Counted from the first letter of the stretch, positions 10,469 to 19,776 are shown. The stretch: 64,000 nt of DNA from Sandaracinus amylolyticus (GCF_000737325.1 NZ_CP011125.1:3162001-3226000), one strand, 5' to 3'. Numbers and translations: made by a program. Notes: generated by a model not told the origin, from the letters alone.

Positions 10469-10726
10469 GGAGCGCCGGTCGAGGCTCGTGTGGGGCGTCG
10501 CGCGTGTCCGCGGAGCGCCGGTCGAGGCTCGTGTGGGGCTCCGCGCGCGTCCGGGGAGCGCCGGTCGAGGCTCGTGCGGGGCGTCGCGCGTGTCCGCGGA
10601 GCGCCGGTCGGGGCTCGTGCGGCGCGTCGTGCGGGTACGCGGAGCGCCGGTCGGGGCTCGTGCGGCGCGTCGCGTGTGTCCGAGGAGCGCCGGTCGAGGC
10701 TCGTCTGGCGCGTCGCGGCCGCGCGT
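10469..10726. repeat. 43-bp tandem repeat array, six copies
   Basis: Six head-to-tail units, each starting GGAGCGCCGGTCG, begin at 10469, 10512, 10555, 10598, 10641 and 10684, an exact 43-bp period. The first 13 bases and the following GGCTCGTG are nearly invariant, while the last 20 bases vary. Since 43 is not a multiple of three, it is not a coding repeat. It fills the convergent gap between the 9803 gene and lnt. Confidence 0.95.
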
Positions 10727-10784
10727 GGTGTCGTTCGTGAGGCGCTCCCGCTGCGCCGCGGCGCACGCGGGGCGGGCCGAGACG

Positions 10785-12281
10785 TCAACGTGGCGCGCCG
10801 CGCCGACGCGCGAGGGCCATCGCGAGGTACACGCCGAGCAGCGCGGGCGTGACGAGGTCGCCGAAGCGCACCCACGGGGTCGGCGCGCCGTCGAGCAGGC
10901 GCACCTCGGCGACGAACGACGTGCGCACGAACGGCGCGGTGCGGCCCGCGTCCTCGCCGGTCGCGAGCACGAGGCCGCTGATGCCGGTGTTGACCGCGCG
11001 CACGAGATCGCGGCGCGTCTCGACCGCGCGCAGGCGCGCGAGCATGTGGTGCAGGTGCGGCGCGCTCGTGTCGCCGAACCACGCGTCGTTCGTGAAGTTC
11101 GCGAGGAACGACGGGCCCCGCGCCGCGGTCAGGCGCGCGTGCTCGACGAGGAGATCCTCGTAGCAGTTGAGCACCCCGACGCGCGCGCCCGCGATCGGCA
11201 CGACGCCCTCCGCGACGCCGTGGGTGAAGCCTCGTCGCACCACGCGCTGCAGCGGCGGGAGGAAGTCCCAGAGCGGCACGTACTCGCCGAACGCGAGCAG
11301 GTTCACCTTGTCGTAGATGCCGGTGACGCGGCCCTCGCGCGCGAGACCGATCACCGAGTTGTAGCGACGCCCCGGGGCCTCGGTGAGCGCGCCGAAGAGG
11401 ATCGGGCCGCGCACTCCGTCGGTGAGGATGCGTCCGATCGCGCGCACGTCGCGGCCGGGATCGTGCGGCAGGTACGACGGGTACGAGCTCTCGGGCCAGA
11501 GCACGAGCTCGACGCCCTGCGCCTCGAGCTCGCGCGTCATGTCGCGATGCAGGCGCAGGTGCGCGTCGCGCAGAAACGGGTCGTGCTTCTCGCGCACCCC
11601 GAGGTTCGGCTGGACCACGCCGACGCGCAGGCTCGGCGCGGCCTCGCGCTGCGCTTGGATCGCGTCGATGCGCCACGCGCCGTAGGCGTACGGCGTCGCG
11701 ATCACCAGCGCCGCCACGATCGCGACGCGCGCGTCGCGGCGACGCAGCGCGTGCATCGCGGCGCAGGATCCGAGCGCGAGCGCGAGATCGATCAGCGGCG
11801 GCCCCCCGAGCTCCGCGAGCTGCACGAAGGTGACGCCCGGCATCTGCGAGACGCCGAGCCGCCACGGGAAGAGCATCGGCGCGATCGAGCCCGCGATCGT
11901 CAGCGTGATCGGCAGCGCGATCCATCCCGCGATCCCGCGCGCGATGAGCGGCGCAGCGAGCCACGCCGCGACCGCGAAGGGGAGCGCCTGGCCGATCCAC
12001 ATCAGCGCGCCGACCGCGATGCCCGCGACCAGCGGGAACGCGGCGTACTCCTCGAGCAGCGGGACGATCCACGACGTCGTGATCGCATTGCACACGAAGC
12101 CACACGACGCGCCGGCGAGCAGCGCGACGCGAGGCGTGATCTCGCGATCGTCGATCGCGAGCATCAGCAGCGCGGGCCCGAGGAACGCGAGCGCGACGAG
12201 CTCGATCGGCGAGCCCGCGACCGCGATGCACGCGCCGCCCGCACCGCCGAGCAGCACCGCGCGGAGCGCTCGCGTCATCAT
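10785..12281 (-). CDS. lnt: Apolipoprotein N-acyltransferase
   Basis: 498-residue inner-membrane enzyme that adds the third acyl chain to the N-terminal cysteine of lipoproteins. About six to seven N-terminal hydrophobic segments (GSPIELVALAFLGPALLML, GVTFVQLAELGGPPLIDLAL) precede a periplasmic nitrilase domain. The catalytic triad is visible: Glu264 in LVLWPESSYP, Lys325 in YDKVNLLAFGEYVPL and Cys373 in GVLNCYEDLL, matching E267/K335/C387 of E. coli. Two ATGs stand side by side (12281 and 12278). The upstream 78 bp are an inverted copy of the dispersed palindromic repeat, whose end coincides with the start codon. This gene serves the many lipoproteins in the window. Confidence 0.95.
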   Translation of the reverse strand: MMTRALRAVLLGGAGGACIAVAGSPIELVALAFLGPALLMLAIDDREITPRVALLAGASCGFVCNAITTSWIVPLLEEYAAFPLVAGIAVGALMWIGQALPFAVAAWLAAPLIARGIAGWIALPITLTIAGSIAPMLFPWRLGVSQMPGVTFVQLAELGGPPLIDLALALGSCAAMHALRRRDARVAIVAALVIATPYAYGAWRIDAIQAQREAAPSLRVGVVQPNLGVREKHDPFLRDAHLRLHRDMTRELEAQGVELVLWPESSYPSYLPHDPGRDVRAIGRILTDGVRGPILFGALTEAPGRRYNSVIGLAREGRVTGIYDKVNLLAFGEYVPLWDFLPPLQRVVRRGFTHGVAEGVVPIAGARVGVLNCYEDLLVEHARLTAARGPSFLANFTNDAWFGDTSAPHLHHMLARLRAVETRRDLVRAVNTGISGLVLATGEDAGRTAPFVRTSFVAEVRLLDGAPTPWVRFGDLVTPALLGVYLAMALARRRGAPR

Positions 12282-12356
12282 CGGCTCGCCCGGAGCTCCC
12301 TTCCGTCCGCGCGCGAGACGCGCGCTCCCGTCCGGAACCTCCGGGACGAGCACTCC
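12279..12356 (-). repeat. Inverted copy of the dispersed palindromic repeat, in the lnt leader
   Basis: On the minus strand this reads GGAGTGCTCG, then CCGGACGGGAGCGCGCG, then GGACGGAAGGGAGC, and ends CGGGCGAGCCGATG. It matches in order the two copies at 4406-4559. The terminal GCCGATG includes the lnt start codon, so the hairpin would form directly in front of the initiation site and leaves no free Shine-Dalgarno. Confidence 0.75.
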
Positions 12357-12361
12357 TGCAG

Positions 12362-13315
12362 TCATCCGCGCAGGTGGATCGCGCTCGCGCGCACCGAGAA
12401 CGTCGCGGGCAGGCGGCCCGGCGCTTCGCCGTCGACGTCGAGCAGCACGTGATCGCCCTCGCTCACCGGCTCGGCGCGCACGCGACGCGCGCGCTCGAAG
12501 CTCACGCCGGGACGATCGAGATGGCGCCCTCGGTAGATGCGCGACGTGAGGCCGAAGCTCGCGCTCACGTCCATCTCGAGCCCGACGACGTCGAAGAGCC
12601 CGTCGTCGATCTCGGCGCGCGGCGCGATCTGCATGCCACCGCCGAAGAAGCGTCCGTTCGCGACCGCCATGTTCACGATCTTCGTCTCGCGCGCGGCTCC
12701 GTCGTCGAGCCTCACGCGCACTCGCTGGCTGCGATAGCGCGCGAGCGCGCGCACCGTGCCGAGGAAGAACGCGGGCGTGCCGCCCATCCACTTCGGGGTC
12801 TCGTTCACCAGGCGATCGACGAGCCCGCCGACGCCGAAGCTCGCGATGTTGAGGAACGCGCGGCGCGCGGGCGCGCCGTCGTGATCGAGCATCTCGAGCC
12901 AGCCGACGTCGAGCGGCCGCGGCGTCGCGGCGACGAAGCGGCTCGCGAGCGCGTCCATGCCGCGCCCGCCGGCGCCGACGTCGGGGCTGCCGATCGTCTT
13001 GCGGAAGTCGCCGCCGGTGCCGCACGAGAGCGGGCCGATCCACGCGTCGGGATCGATGACGCGCCCGTCGCCGTCGAAGAACCCGTTGACCGCTTCGTTG
13101 AGCGTCCCGTCGCCGCCGACGACGCCGATGCCGCGCACGCCGCGCCCGAGCGCATCGCGCACGATCTCGGTCGCGTGGCGCGGCCCCGCGGTGCGCGCGA
13201 CCTCGAACTTCGCGCCCGCCGCGTGCAGCGCGTCGCTCAGCGCGGGGAGGCGCTTCTCGGCCCGACCGGCGCCCGCGCGTGGGTTGACGACGAGAAGGAA
13301 GGAGTCGCGATCCAC
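12362..13315 (-). CDS. Diacylglycerol/lipid kinase family protein
   Basis: 317-residue cytoplasmic lipid kinase of the DgkB/YegS family, which phosphorylates diacylglycerol or a related lipid with ATP. The start at 13315 is GTG. VVNPRAG near the N-terminus and VGGDGTLNEAVNGF at about 66-79 are the nucleotide-binding motifs. The next motif, usually LPxGTxNDFA, here reads LSCGTGGDFRKTIG. The C-terminal beta-rich half (FLNIASFGVGGLVDRLV, IVNMAVANGRFFGGGMQIAP) is also typical. It precedes lnt on the same strand with the palindromic repeat between them. Both act on membrane lipids, since lnt releases a lysophospholipid, so joint expression would make sense (inference). Confidence 0.9.
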   Translation of the reverse strand: MDRDSFLLVVNPRAGAGRAEKRLPALSDALHAAGAKFEVARTAGPRHATEIVRDALGRGVRGIGVVGGDGTLNEAVNGFFDGDGRVIDPDAWIGPLSCGTGGDFRKTIGSPDVGAGGRGMDALASRFVAATPRPLDVGWLEMLDHDGAPARRAFLNIASFGVGGLVDRLVNETPKWMGGTPAFFLGTVRALARYRSQRVRVRLDDGAARETKIVNMAVANGRFFGGGMQIAPRAEIDDGLFDVVGLEMDVSASFGLTSRIYRGRHLDRPGVSFERARRVRAEPVSEGDHVLLDVDGEAPGRLPATFSVRASAIHLRG

Positions 13316-13337
13316 GCGCGCGAAGCTAACAGACTGC

Positions 13338-14195
13338 TCACTCGGGCGGGAACACGCGGAGCACGTTGGAGATCGACTCGGGCGCGCCGGGCTCGTCGAG
13401 CGGCAGGGTCTGGCTCGAGAGCAGGCCGTTCGCGTCGATCGTGCGCACCGCGATCGCGATGGTGCCCGCGCGGAGGATGCCGGTCCCGCCGATCGGGATC
13501 GACGTCTCGCACGCGTCCTCCGAGCACACCGTGCGATTGCCGCTCGGCAGGTCGGCGAAGTCGTCGGCGGTCGTGATCTCGCGCCAGCCGACGTCGTCTT
13601 CCGAGCCGTCGATCGTGAAGGGCACCTCGGCGAGCGCGCCCCACGCGTACTCGGGGCGGAACGAGTCCTCCGCGCTGAAGAGGACCGCGCTGCTGAGCGC
13701 GCGGTCGAGCGTGCCGACGTTGTCGGCGAGGCTGCCCGCGGTGAGCGTCACGCCGTCCTCGCCGCCGTACGCGGCGTCGAGCAGGAGCATCATGCCGCGC
13801 CCGGGACCGACGTTGCCCTCGATGCCGATCCACAGGCGCGTCGCGGTGCGGACCACGAGCAGGCGCGTGAGCTGATCGGGCAGGCCGGTCGGCGGCGTCG
13901 AGCTCGTGACGTCGTCGATGCCGAGCTCGTACTCGCGCTCGCCGATCACACCGTCGACCACGGGGAGGCCGACGCCCGCGTCGCCGAGATCGCCGCCGTC
14001 GAACGCGCCCGCGTCGATCCCGGCGTCGCGCTGACCGGCGTCGCGGCGCGTGATGACGAGCGGACCACCGTCGGGTCGCTCGATGGCGCCGTCGCGCTCC
14101 GGCGCGAAGGGCGCTGGATCGCGCTCCTCGCATGCGATCGAGAGCGCCCCTGCGAGCACCAGCGCGCACGTCGCGCGAACGTGATCAGTCGGCAT
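13338..14195 (-). CDS. Putative lipoprotein with Asp/Ala/Gly-rich linker
   Basis: 285-residue predicted lipoprotein. The signal peptide ends in lipobox LSIAC at about residue 22. A low-complexity linker of DAG-type repeats (about 45-75) is followed by a domain of roughly 200 residues beginning GVIGEREYELGIDDVTSS. That pattern resembles carbohydrate-binding or DOMON-like modules found in outer-surface proteins (weak inference). Two cysteines (VCSEDACE) probably form a disulfide. The first 11 bases overlap the end of the upstream metallophosphoesterase gene, so the two are co-transcribed. Function unknown. Confidence 0.78.
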   Translation of the reverse strand: MPTDHVRATCALVLAGALSIACEERDPAPFAPERDGAIERPDGGPLVITRRDAGQRDAGIDAGAFDGGDLGDAGVGLPVVDGVIGEREYELGIDDVTSSTPPTGLPDQLTRLLVVRTATRLWIGIEGNVGPGRGMMLLLDAAYGGEDGVTLTAGSLADNVGTLDRALSSAVLFSAEDSFRPEYAWGALAEVPFTIDGSEDDVGWREITTADDFADLPSGNRTVCSEDACETSIPIGGTGILRAGTIAIAVRTIDANGLLSSQTLPLDEPGAPESISNVLRVFPPE

Positions 14196-15288
14196 ACGGG
14201 ATCACCTCGTACGGCTTCCGCATCCCGTGCCACTTCACGAGCGAGATGCGGGGATCGCCGTCCTCCGAGTAGTCGATGGTGCAGTACGTGAGCCCGCTGT
14301 CCTGCCCGAGGTGGCTCACGTCGAGGTTGATCATCTTCATCCACGTGCCGGTGTTCACGAGGAGCTTGCCGCCCGGCATCTGCAGGTATCGAGGCCCGTG
14401 GCTGTGCCCGATGATCAAGCAGCGCACGCCGCGCAGCTTCTTGAGCTCGCGGTGCACGACCTCGTCGAAGCCGCCGAGCGCGATGATGTCCTCGCGCAGC
14501 ATCTGCGGGAGCCGGCGGATGCGCTCGACCCACGCGCCGATGTCGAACACCCGGCGCCGGAGGAAGTAGAGACTCGAGTGGTAGAGGAAGCGCAGCACGA
14601 ACATCGTGTCGAAGACGAACGCGCCGAGCAGGAAGCGCCCGAGCGGCTGGATGCGATCGACGTAGCTGCGCTGCTCCTTCGCGGGGTTCATCACGTCGAG
14701 GATCCAGAGGCTGCCCCAGGGCAGATCGAGGATCTCGCGGCCGTCGCGCAGCTTCCGCGTGAGGCGCGCGTAGTCGACGCGGTGGATGCGCTCGAGCTGG
14801 TGTCCGTGACGGATCTGGATGCCTTCCGGCAAATGATAGGTGTCCGTCGAGGTCACGAAGCGGACGCGCTCGCCCAGCGGGCCCGGGGCGACGTACCGGC
14901 GGAACAGCTCCTGCGGGCCGGGCAACACCATGTCGAGGTCGTGATTGCCGGGAAGGAAGACGAGACGCCGCCCCTTCTTCGCGAGCAGCGCGCGCAGCGC
15001 GTGCACGAAGCGCGGATGTCCGTCGAGGCACTGCCGGAGCTTCTCGGTGGCGATCTCGTCGGTGATCTCGGTGGGCCAGCGGCCGTCGATCTTCACCTTG
15101 AGGAGATCGAAGACGTCGCCGTTGAGGATGAGCTCGAGCTCGCCGTGCTCGCCGACCTCGCGGTCGTGGTGCGCGAGGAGGTCCGCGAACTCGTCGTCGT
15201 GGCGGAAGTCCTCGAACGCATTGAGCTCTCCGCGACGCACTCCGGTGCCGAGGTGCAGATCGCTGAGGACGAGCCGTAGGAGCTTCAT
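14185..15288 (-). CDS. Metallophosphoesterase (calcineurin-like)
   Basis: 367-residue hydrolase with the dinuclear-metal motifs in order: SDLHLGTG (Asp10, His12), LNGDVFD, LPGNHDLD and IIGHSHGP. Order and spacing resemble UDP-2,3-diacylglucosamine hydrolase LpxH and related phosphoesterases. However, an insert of about 110 residues (roughly 185-295, with LPWGSLWILDVMNPAKEQ and FLRRRVFDIG) makes it much longer than LpxH, so the substrate is uncertain. The ATG at 15288 begins MKLLRLVLSDLHLG. The frame is open upstream but lacks coding character there. Divergent from the IPT lipoprotein gene. Confidence 0.85.
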   Translation of the reverse strand: MKLLRLVLSDLHLGTGVRRGELNAFEDFRHDDEFADLLAHHDREVGEHGELELILNGDVFDLLKVKIDGRWPTEITDEIATEKLRQCLDGHPRFVHALRALLAKKGRRLVFLPGNHDLDMVLPGPQELFRRYVAPGPLGERVRFVTSTDTYHLPEGIQIRHGHQLERIHRVDYARLTRKLRDGREILDLPWGSLWILDVMNPAKEQRSYVDRIQPLGRFLLGAFVFDTMFVLRFLYHSSLYFLRRRVFDIGAWVERIRRLPQMLREDIIALGGFDEVVHRELKKLRGVRCLIIGHSHGPRYLQMPGGKLLVNTGTWMKMINLDVSHLGQDSGLTYCTIDYSEDGDPRISLVKWHGMRKPYEVIPYAD

Positions 15289-15318
15289 CGGAAGACGGAC
15301 ACGGTCGGAGAGGCTGCC

Positions 15319-15346
15319 TTGACTTGGTTCGACATACCTCGATACT
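15319..15346 (+). promoter_or_regulatory. Candidate sigma-70 promoter for the 15520 gene
   Basis: TTGACT (15319-15324) and GATACT (15341-15346) with a 16-bp spacer, in locally less GC-rich DNA. It points toward the lipoprotein gene at 15520, leaving a leader of about 165 nt. Sequence match only. Confidence 0.45.
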
Positions 15347-15519
15347 CCGGGAATGGCCAAGAAAGGCCTGACGACGCGCGTGACGCGACGGGACGAGCCC
15401 GGCGCGGCCACTCATCGCCCGCGGGCCCTCTTCCGCCGTTCACCACTTGTTCCGTCTCGCAGTGCTCGCCCACCCAGTCGGCTGGGGCTGGTCTGCGTTC
15501 GACCTGCGTAGGAGCTCGA

Positions 15520-17634
15520 ATGTCGGGACGCTTGCTTCTTATCGCGCTCGTGGCCGCCACGTCGCTCGCCGTGGGCTGCGACCGCCCGGGTGCCATCGCT
15601 CTGCCGGACGCCGCCGGGATCGACGCGACCGTACCGATCGACTCGGGCGTCCCCACCTTCTCGGACAGCGCGATCGCCAACACGTCGCTGTCGCTCGATC
15701 GCGTCGTGCCGTCGCACGGTCCGTTCGTCGGCGGCAATCAGGTGATCCTCCGCGGCACCGGGTTCACCGACGATGCGCAGGTGACGATCGGCGGGCGCGC
15801 GGTGCAGCCCGCGGACCACCAGCTGATCGACTCGCGCCGCCTCGCGGTGATCGTGCCGGCGGGCGACGTCGGTCCCGCCGACGTCGAGGTGCAGGTCGGC
15901 GACGAGACGGTCGTGCTCGAGGACGGCTACGTCTACGACGCGCTCTACGTCGACCCATCGCGCGGATCCATCGCGGGCGGGACCTTCGTGACGATCACGG
16001 GCAGCGGGACGACGTTCGCGACGGGCGACTCCGTCGTGTTCGGCCGCATGCCGTGCACGAACGTGACGGTCGTCTCGGAGACGCGCATCACGTGCCGCAC
16101 GCCCGCGTCGTCGGCGGGTGAGGTCGACGTCACGGTGCTCCGCGCCGCGGATGGCCACATGGACACCGCGGAGGACGCGTTCGAGTACTACGACACGTCG
16201 GACCCGCTGAACGGCGGGCTCGGCGGCGGCACGATCTCGGGCTCGCTCAACGTGACGGTCGTCGACTGGCTCAGCGACGCGCCGCTCGAGGGCGCGTTCG
16301 TGATCGTCGGCCAGGACCTCGACACGCCGCACCAGGGGCTCACGAACGCGCTCGGGCAGATCACGTTCTCGGGGCCCGACCTCGTCGGCCCGCTGACGGT
16401 GCACGTCGCGAAGGACTGCTACCAGCGCACGTCGGTGGTCGCGTTCGACGCGTCGGACGTGACGGTCTTCCTGCGCATGTGGGACCCGCTCACGCTGCCG
16501 GAGCGCTGCCGCGCGGACGGCGAGCCGCCGCCGCCGACCGGCGGACGTGGCCGCAACCTCTCGTTCGTCGAGGGTGATCTGATCTGGCGCGGGCCCAACG
16601 AGTACGGCCCGAACCCGTGGGCGAACATCCCCGAGCCGCGCGAGGGCTGGGAGCGCGTCGCGTACGTCTACACGACGGTGCGCGAGATCGGCCTCGCGAA
16701 CCCCGATCCGGCGGGCGGCGGCGCGCACCAGCGCGTGATCGAGGTGCTCCCCGACGACGGGACGCAGCACCTCGGATACCCGTATCGCATCCTCGCGTAT
16801 CCGCGCGGCATGGCGGTCTACGCGCTCGCGGGCCTGCAGGAGCGTCGCACCGGAGGGCGCTTCATCCCGTACGTGATGGGCGTCGCGCGCAGCGTGCTCG
16901 CGGGCCCGGGCGACACGGTGAGCGGCGTCGACATCGTGATGGACATCCCGCTCGATCACTACGTCGACGTCGATCTCGGCGTGCTGCCGGCGAGCACGCC
17001 GGTCGGGCCGAATCGCTTCCGCGTGCAGGCGTTCCTCGATCTCGGCGGTGAGGGGCTCATCCGCCGTCAGGTCGGCGCGCAGGACTTCGACACGCTGCGC
17101 CGGTACGACGCGGCGCGCGACTTCCGCTTCGTCAGCCAGCCTGCTCTCTCGGGCACGATCGCGGATGGCCGCTACCGGATCACGGCGGGCTGGTTCACCG
17201 GCGACGCCGATGGCGAGCCCTTCACGTACGCGGTGGTCAACGGCGTCACGGCGGTCGACGAGACGGTGCCGATGCCCGACTTCCTCGGGGTGCCGATGGC
17301 CGTCGCACCGAGCGTGGGGCAGAGCCTGCCTGCGGACCGCATCCTGCGCTGGCGCGCCGAGGGGGGCCCTGCGCCGGACCTCTACTGGCTGCTGATCTTC
17401 AGCGAGGACGGGAACCTCGCGTGGGAGATGTTCGTGCCCGGCTCCGTCACCGAGGCGCCGATGCCGGACCTCTCGACGATCCCGGAGCTCTTCGACGTGC
17501 CGGACGGCGCCATCTACTGGCAGGTGCGCGCGGCCAGCATCCCGGGGTTCGACTTCGACGAGCTCAGCTACGCCCAGCTGAGCGATCGCTACTGGAGCCA
17601 CTCGGCGCGCAACACGTTCATCGTGCAGCGCTGA
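15520..17634 (+). CDS. Large lipoprotein with IPT/TIG domains
   Basis: 704-residue predicted outer-surface lipoprotein. The ATG at 15520 has an AGGAG site upstream and gives a signal peptide MSGRLLLIALVAATSLAVGC with lipobox LAVGC. A short linker leads to two IPT/TIG immunoglobulin-like modules (LDRVVPSHGPFVGGNQVILRG and VDPSRGSIAGGTFVTITGSG, each ending in a VTV.../VEVQ strand). A carboxypeptidase-regulatory-like beta sandwich follows (GSLNVTVVDWLSDAPLEGAFV), then a long region of unknown fold. Such modules mediate binding to sugars or proteins outside the cell. The next gene begins 9 bp after the stop, so the pair is an operon. Confidence 0.85.
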   Translation: MSGRLLLIALVAATSLAVGCDRPGAIALPDAAGIDATVPIDSGVPTFSDSAIANTSLSLDRVVPSHGPFVGGNQVILRGTGFTDDAQVTIGGRAVQPADHQLIDSRRLAVIVPAGDVGPADVEVQVGDETVVLEDGYVYDALYVDPSRGSIAGGTFVTITGSGTTFATGDSVVFGRMPCTNVTVVSETRITCRTPASSAGEVDVTVLRAADGHMDTAEDAFEYYDTSDPLNGGLGGGTISGSLNVTVVDWLSDAPLEGAFVIVGQDLDTPHQGLTNALGQITFSGPDLVGPLTVHVAKDCYQRTSVVAFDASDVTVFLRMWDPLTLPERCRADGEPPPPTGGRGRNLSFVEGDLIWRGPNEYGPNPWANIPEPREGWERVAYVYTTVREIGLANPDPAGGGAHQRVIEVLPDDGTQHLGYPYRILAYPRGMAVYALAGLQERRTGGRFIPYVMGVARSVLAGPGDTVSGVDIVMDIPLDHYVDVDLGVLPASTPVGPNRFRVQAFLDLGGEGLIRRQVGAQDFDTLRRYDAARDFRFVSQPALSGTIADGRYRITAGWFTGDADGEPFTYAVVNGVTAVDETVPMPDFLGVPMAVAPSVGQSLPADRILRWRAEGGPAPDLYWLLIFSEDGNLAWEMFVPGSVTEAPMPDLSTIPELFDVPDGAIYWQVRAASIPGFDFDELSYAQLSDRYWSHSARNTFIVQR

Positions 17635-17643
17635 TCGGCCCCG

Positions 17644-19776
17644 ATGAGGAACGACATGGTGTTCGTCCGTTCGCTGACCGCCGCGTGCGCGGCGGTCGCC
17701 ATCGCCTCGTTGTGCTCGTGCACCCAGGGCAGGAGCGACCCCGATCGCCCCGACGGGGGCAACAACCCGATCATCGACGGCGGCTTCGTCTGCTTGTCCG
17801 AGACGTCCGAGGCGTGCCTCGGTGACGTCCACTACTCGTGCGAGGCCGACGGCGAGTTCCTCCGCCCGGTCATCGAGGACTGCGCCGAGCAGGGAAAGAC
17901 CTGCGCGGACGGCCTCTGGTGCGTGACGTGCCGCCCGAACAGCGGCGGCTGCGACGAGCAGGGCAACGCGGTCGTGTGCCGCGACGACGGCAGCGGGTGG
18001 GACCTCGTCGACGAGTGCGACATCGACAACGGCGAGGTCTGCGACCTCGGCTCGTGCCGCAACCTCTGCGAGCTCGCGCTCACGCGCCGCAGCTATCTCG
18101 GGTGCGAGTTCTACGCGACCGATCTCGACAACGCGTCGCTCGGCGCCGGTCGCGACGCGTCGGCGCAGCAGTACGCGGTCGTCGTGTCGAACCCGGGGAA
18201 CTACGCGGCGGACGTGATCGTGGAGATCGACACCGGCGCGTTCGGCGGCGCGACCGTCCCCGTGATCGTGGCGGAGCAGCGTGTGCTGCCGGGTGATCTC
18301 GAGGTGTTCGAGCTGCCGCGCCGCGAGCTCGACGGATCGAGCTCGATGGTGCCCTGCGCGGCCGACACGGAGTGTCAGTCGGCGATCGAGGCGTGCTGGT
18401 GCTCGGGCGGCGATCCCGTGGGCACTCCCGGTGCGACCGACTGCCGCTGCCGCAACGCGCCCGGCACGAACGGGATGAACGACGGGACGCACTCGGCGCT
18501 CACCGCGCACGCGTACCGCGTGCGCTCGTCGCTCCCGATCGTCGCGTACCAGTTCAACCCGCTCGACAACGTCGGCGTCTTCTCGAACGACGCGTCGCTC
18601 CTGCTGCCCACGTCGGGCATCGGCGAGCGCTACACGGTCGTCGGCTGGCCGCAGACGATCGCGGACTCGACGAACCCCGACGAGGACTTCGATCCGAGCC
18701 GCACCGACGAGGATCTCCGCGCGTTCTTGACGATCGTCGGCACGCAGCCGGACACGCACGTCGAGATCACGCTCGGGCCCCAGGTGCGCAACGTCGTCGG
18801 GCTCGGCGAAGACGACAACTACGTCGCGGGCGACGTCATCGAGCTCGACCTCGGCGAGTTCGACGTCGTGAACCTCGAGACCCAGGGCTTCAACGCGGAC
18901 TTCACGGGCACGCGCATCGTCGCGAGCCCCGAGCGTCCGGTCGCGGTCTTCGTCGGGACCGAAGCGAGCGACGCGCCGCGCTACGAGACGCTGCTGAACC
19001 GCCAGTGCTGCGGCGATCACGTCGAGGAGCAGCTCTTCGCGGACGACGCGCTGGGCCGGCACTTCTTCATCGGGCTCACGCCGCGCCGCTCGCGCGCGCT
19101 GAGCGCGGCGCTGATCGACGGCAGCTCGGTCGGTGACTTCGCCGAGCCGGAGTCGGTGCGCATCGTCGCCGTCGCGGAGGGCGTCACCACGATCGACACG
19201 ACGCTGGACGACGGCTTCGGCGGCTTCCTCTCGTACGAGCTCGCGGAGAACGAGAGCCTCGTGATCGAGACGACGCACGACTTCGAGATCCGTTCGTCGC
19301 AGGCGATCGCGGTGCTGCAGGTGCAGTCGAGCCAGGAGTCGATCGGCATCGACTCGCGCTATCCGGGCGGCGACCCGTCGATCGTCGGCGTGCCTCCGGT
19401 CGATCAGTACCGGCGCGACTACGTGTTCCTGACGCCCGATCTGTACGCGTTCGACTTCGTGACGATCGTCGCGCCTGCGACCGCGCAGATCCTTCTCGAC
19501 GAGCGACCGCTCACCGAGTTCGAGTGCGAGGCCGCGGCCGCCGACGGCATCGAGCGGATGATGGACGACCCGCCGCCGGAGTGGTTCGTCTACCGCTGCC
19601 AGCTCTCGTACCCCGACGTGATCGGCCCGCCGAACGTCGAGGTCGAGGACGGCGTGCAGAACGACGGCTACCACACGCTGCGCGCGACCGAGGAAGTGAG
19701 CCTGATCGTGTCGGGCTTCGACGCGTACGTGAGCTACGGCTACGCCGGCGGCGCGGACCTCGAGTCGATCGACTGA
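17644..19776 (+). CDS. IgGFc-binding-domain lipoprotein
   Basis: 710-residue predicted lipoprotein (cysteine in ASLCSC). A Cys-rich segment (about 45-150) is followed by a domain that resembles the IgGFc-binding N-terminal domain found in many myxobacterial surface proteins (VVSNPGNYAADVIVEI, VAYQFNPLDNVGVFSNDASLLLP, GTRIVASPERPVAVFVGTEAS, HFFIGLTP). The domain name comes from the mammalian mucus protein FCGBP; its bacterial role is unknown but adhesive. An in-frame ATG at 17656 (MVFVRSL...) has a better ribosome site, GAGGA, and may be the real start. A second Cys cluster (CWCSGGDPVG...DCRCR) sits inside the domain. Confidence 0.85.
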   Translation: MRNDMVFVRSLTAACAAVAIASLCSCTQGRSDPDRPDGGNNPIIDGGFVCLSETSEACLGDVHYSCEADGEFLRPVIEDCAEQGKTCADGLWCVTCRPNSGGCDEQGNAVVCRDDGSGWDLVDECDIDNGEVCDLGSCRNLCELALTRRSYLGCEFYATDLDNASLGAGRDASAQQYAVVVSNPGNYAADVIVEIDTGAFGGATVPVIVAEQRVLPGDLEVFELPRRELDGSSSMVPCAADTECQSAIEACWCSGGDPVGTPGATDCRCRNAPGTNGMNDGTHSALTAHAYRVRSSLPIVAYQFNPLDNVGVFSNDASLLLPTSGIGERYTVVGWPQTIADSTNPDEDFDPSRTDEDLRAFLTIVGTQPDTHVEITLGPQVRNVVGLGEDDNYVAGDVIELDLGEFDVVNLETQGFNADFTGTRIVASPERPVAVFVGTEASDAPRYETLLNRQCCGDHVEEQLFADDALGRHFFIGLTPRRSRALSAALIDGSSVGDFAEPESVRIVAVAEGVTTIDTTLDDGFGGFLSYELAENESLVIETTHDFEIRSSQAIAVLQVQSSQESIGIDSRYPGGDPSIVGVPPVDQYRRDYVFLTPDLYAFDFVTIVAPATAQILLDERPLTEFECEAAAADGIERMMDDPPPEWFVYRCQLSYPDVIGPPNVEVEDGVQNDGYHTLRATEEVSLIVSGFDAYVSYGYAGGADLESID

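Noticed and set aside
10440-10784. CRISPR array suggested by regularly spaced repeats at 10469
   Set aside because: The repeats are head to tail with variable positions spread through the 43-bp unit; there are no unique spacers and no cas genes.
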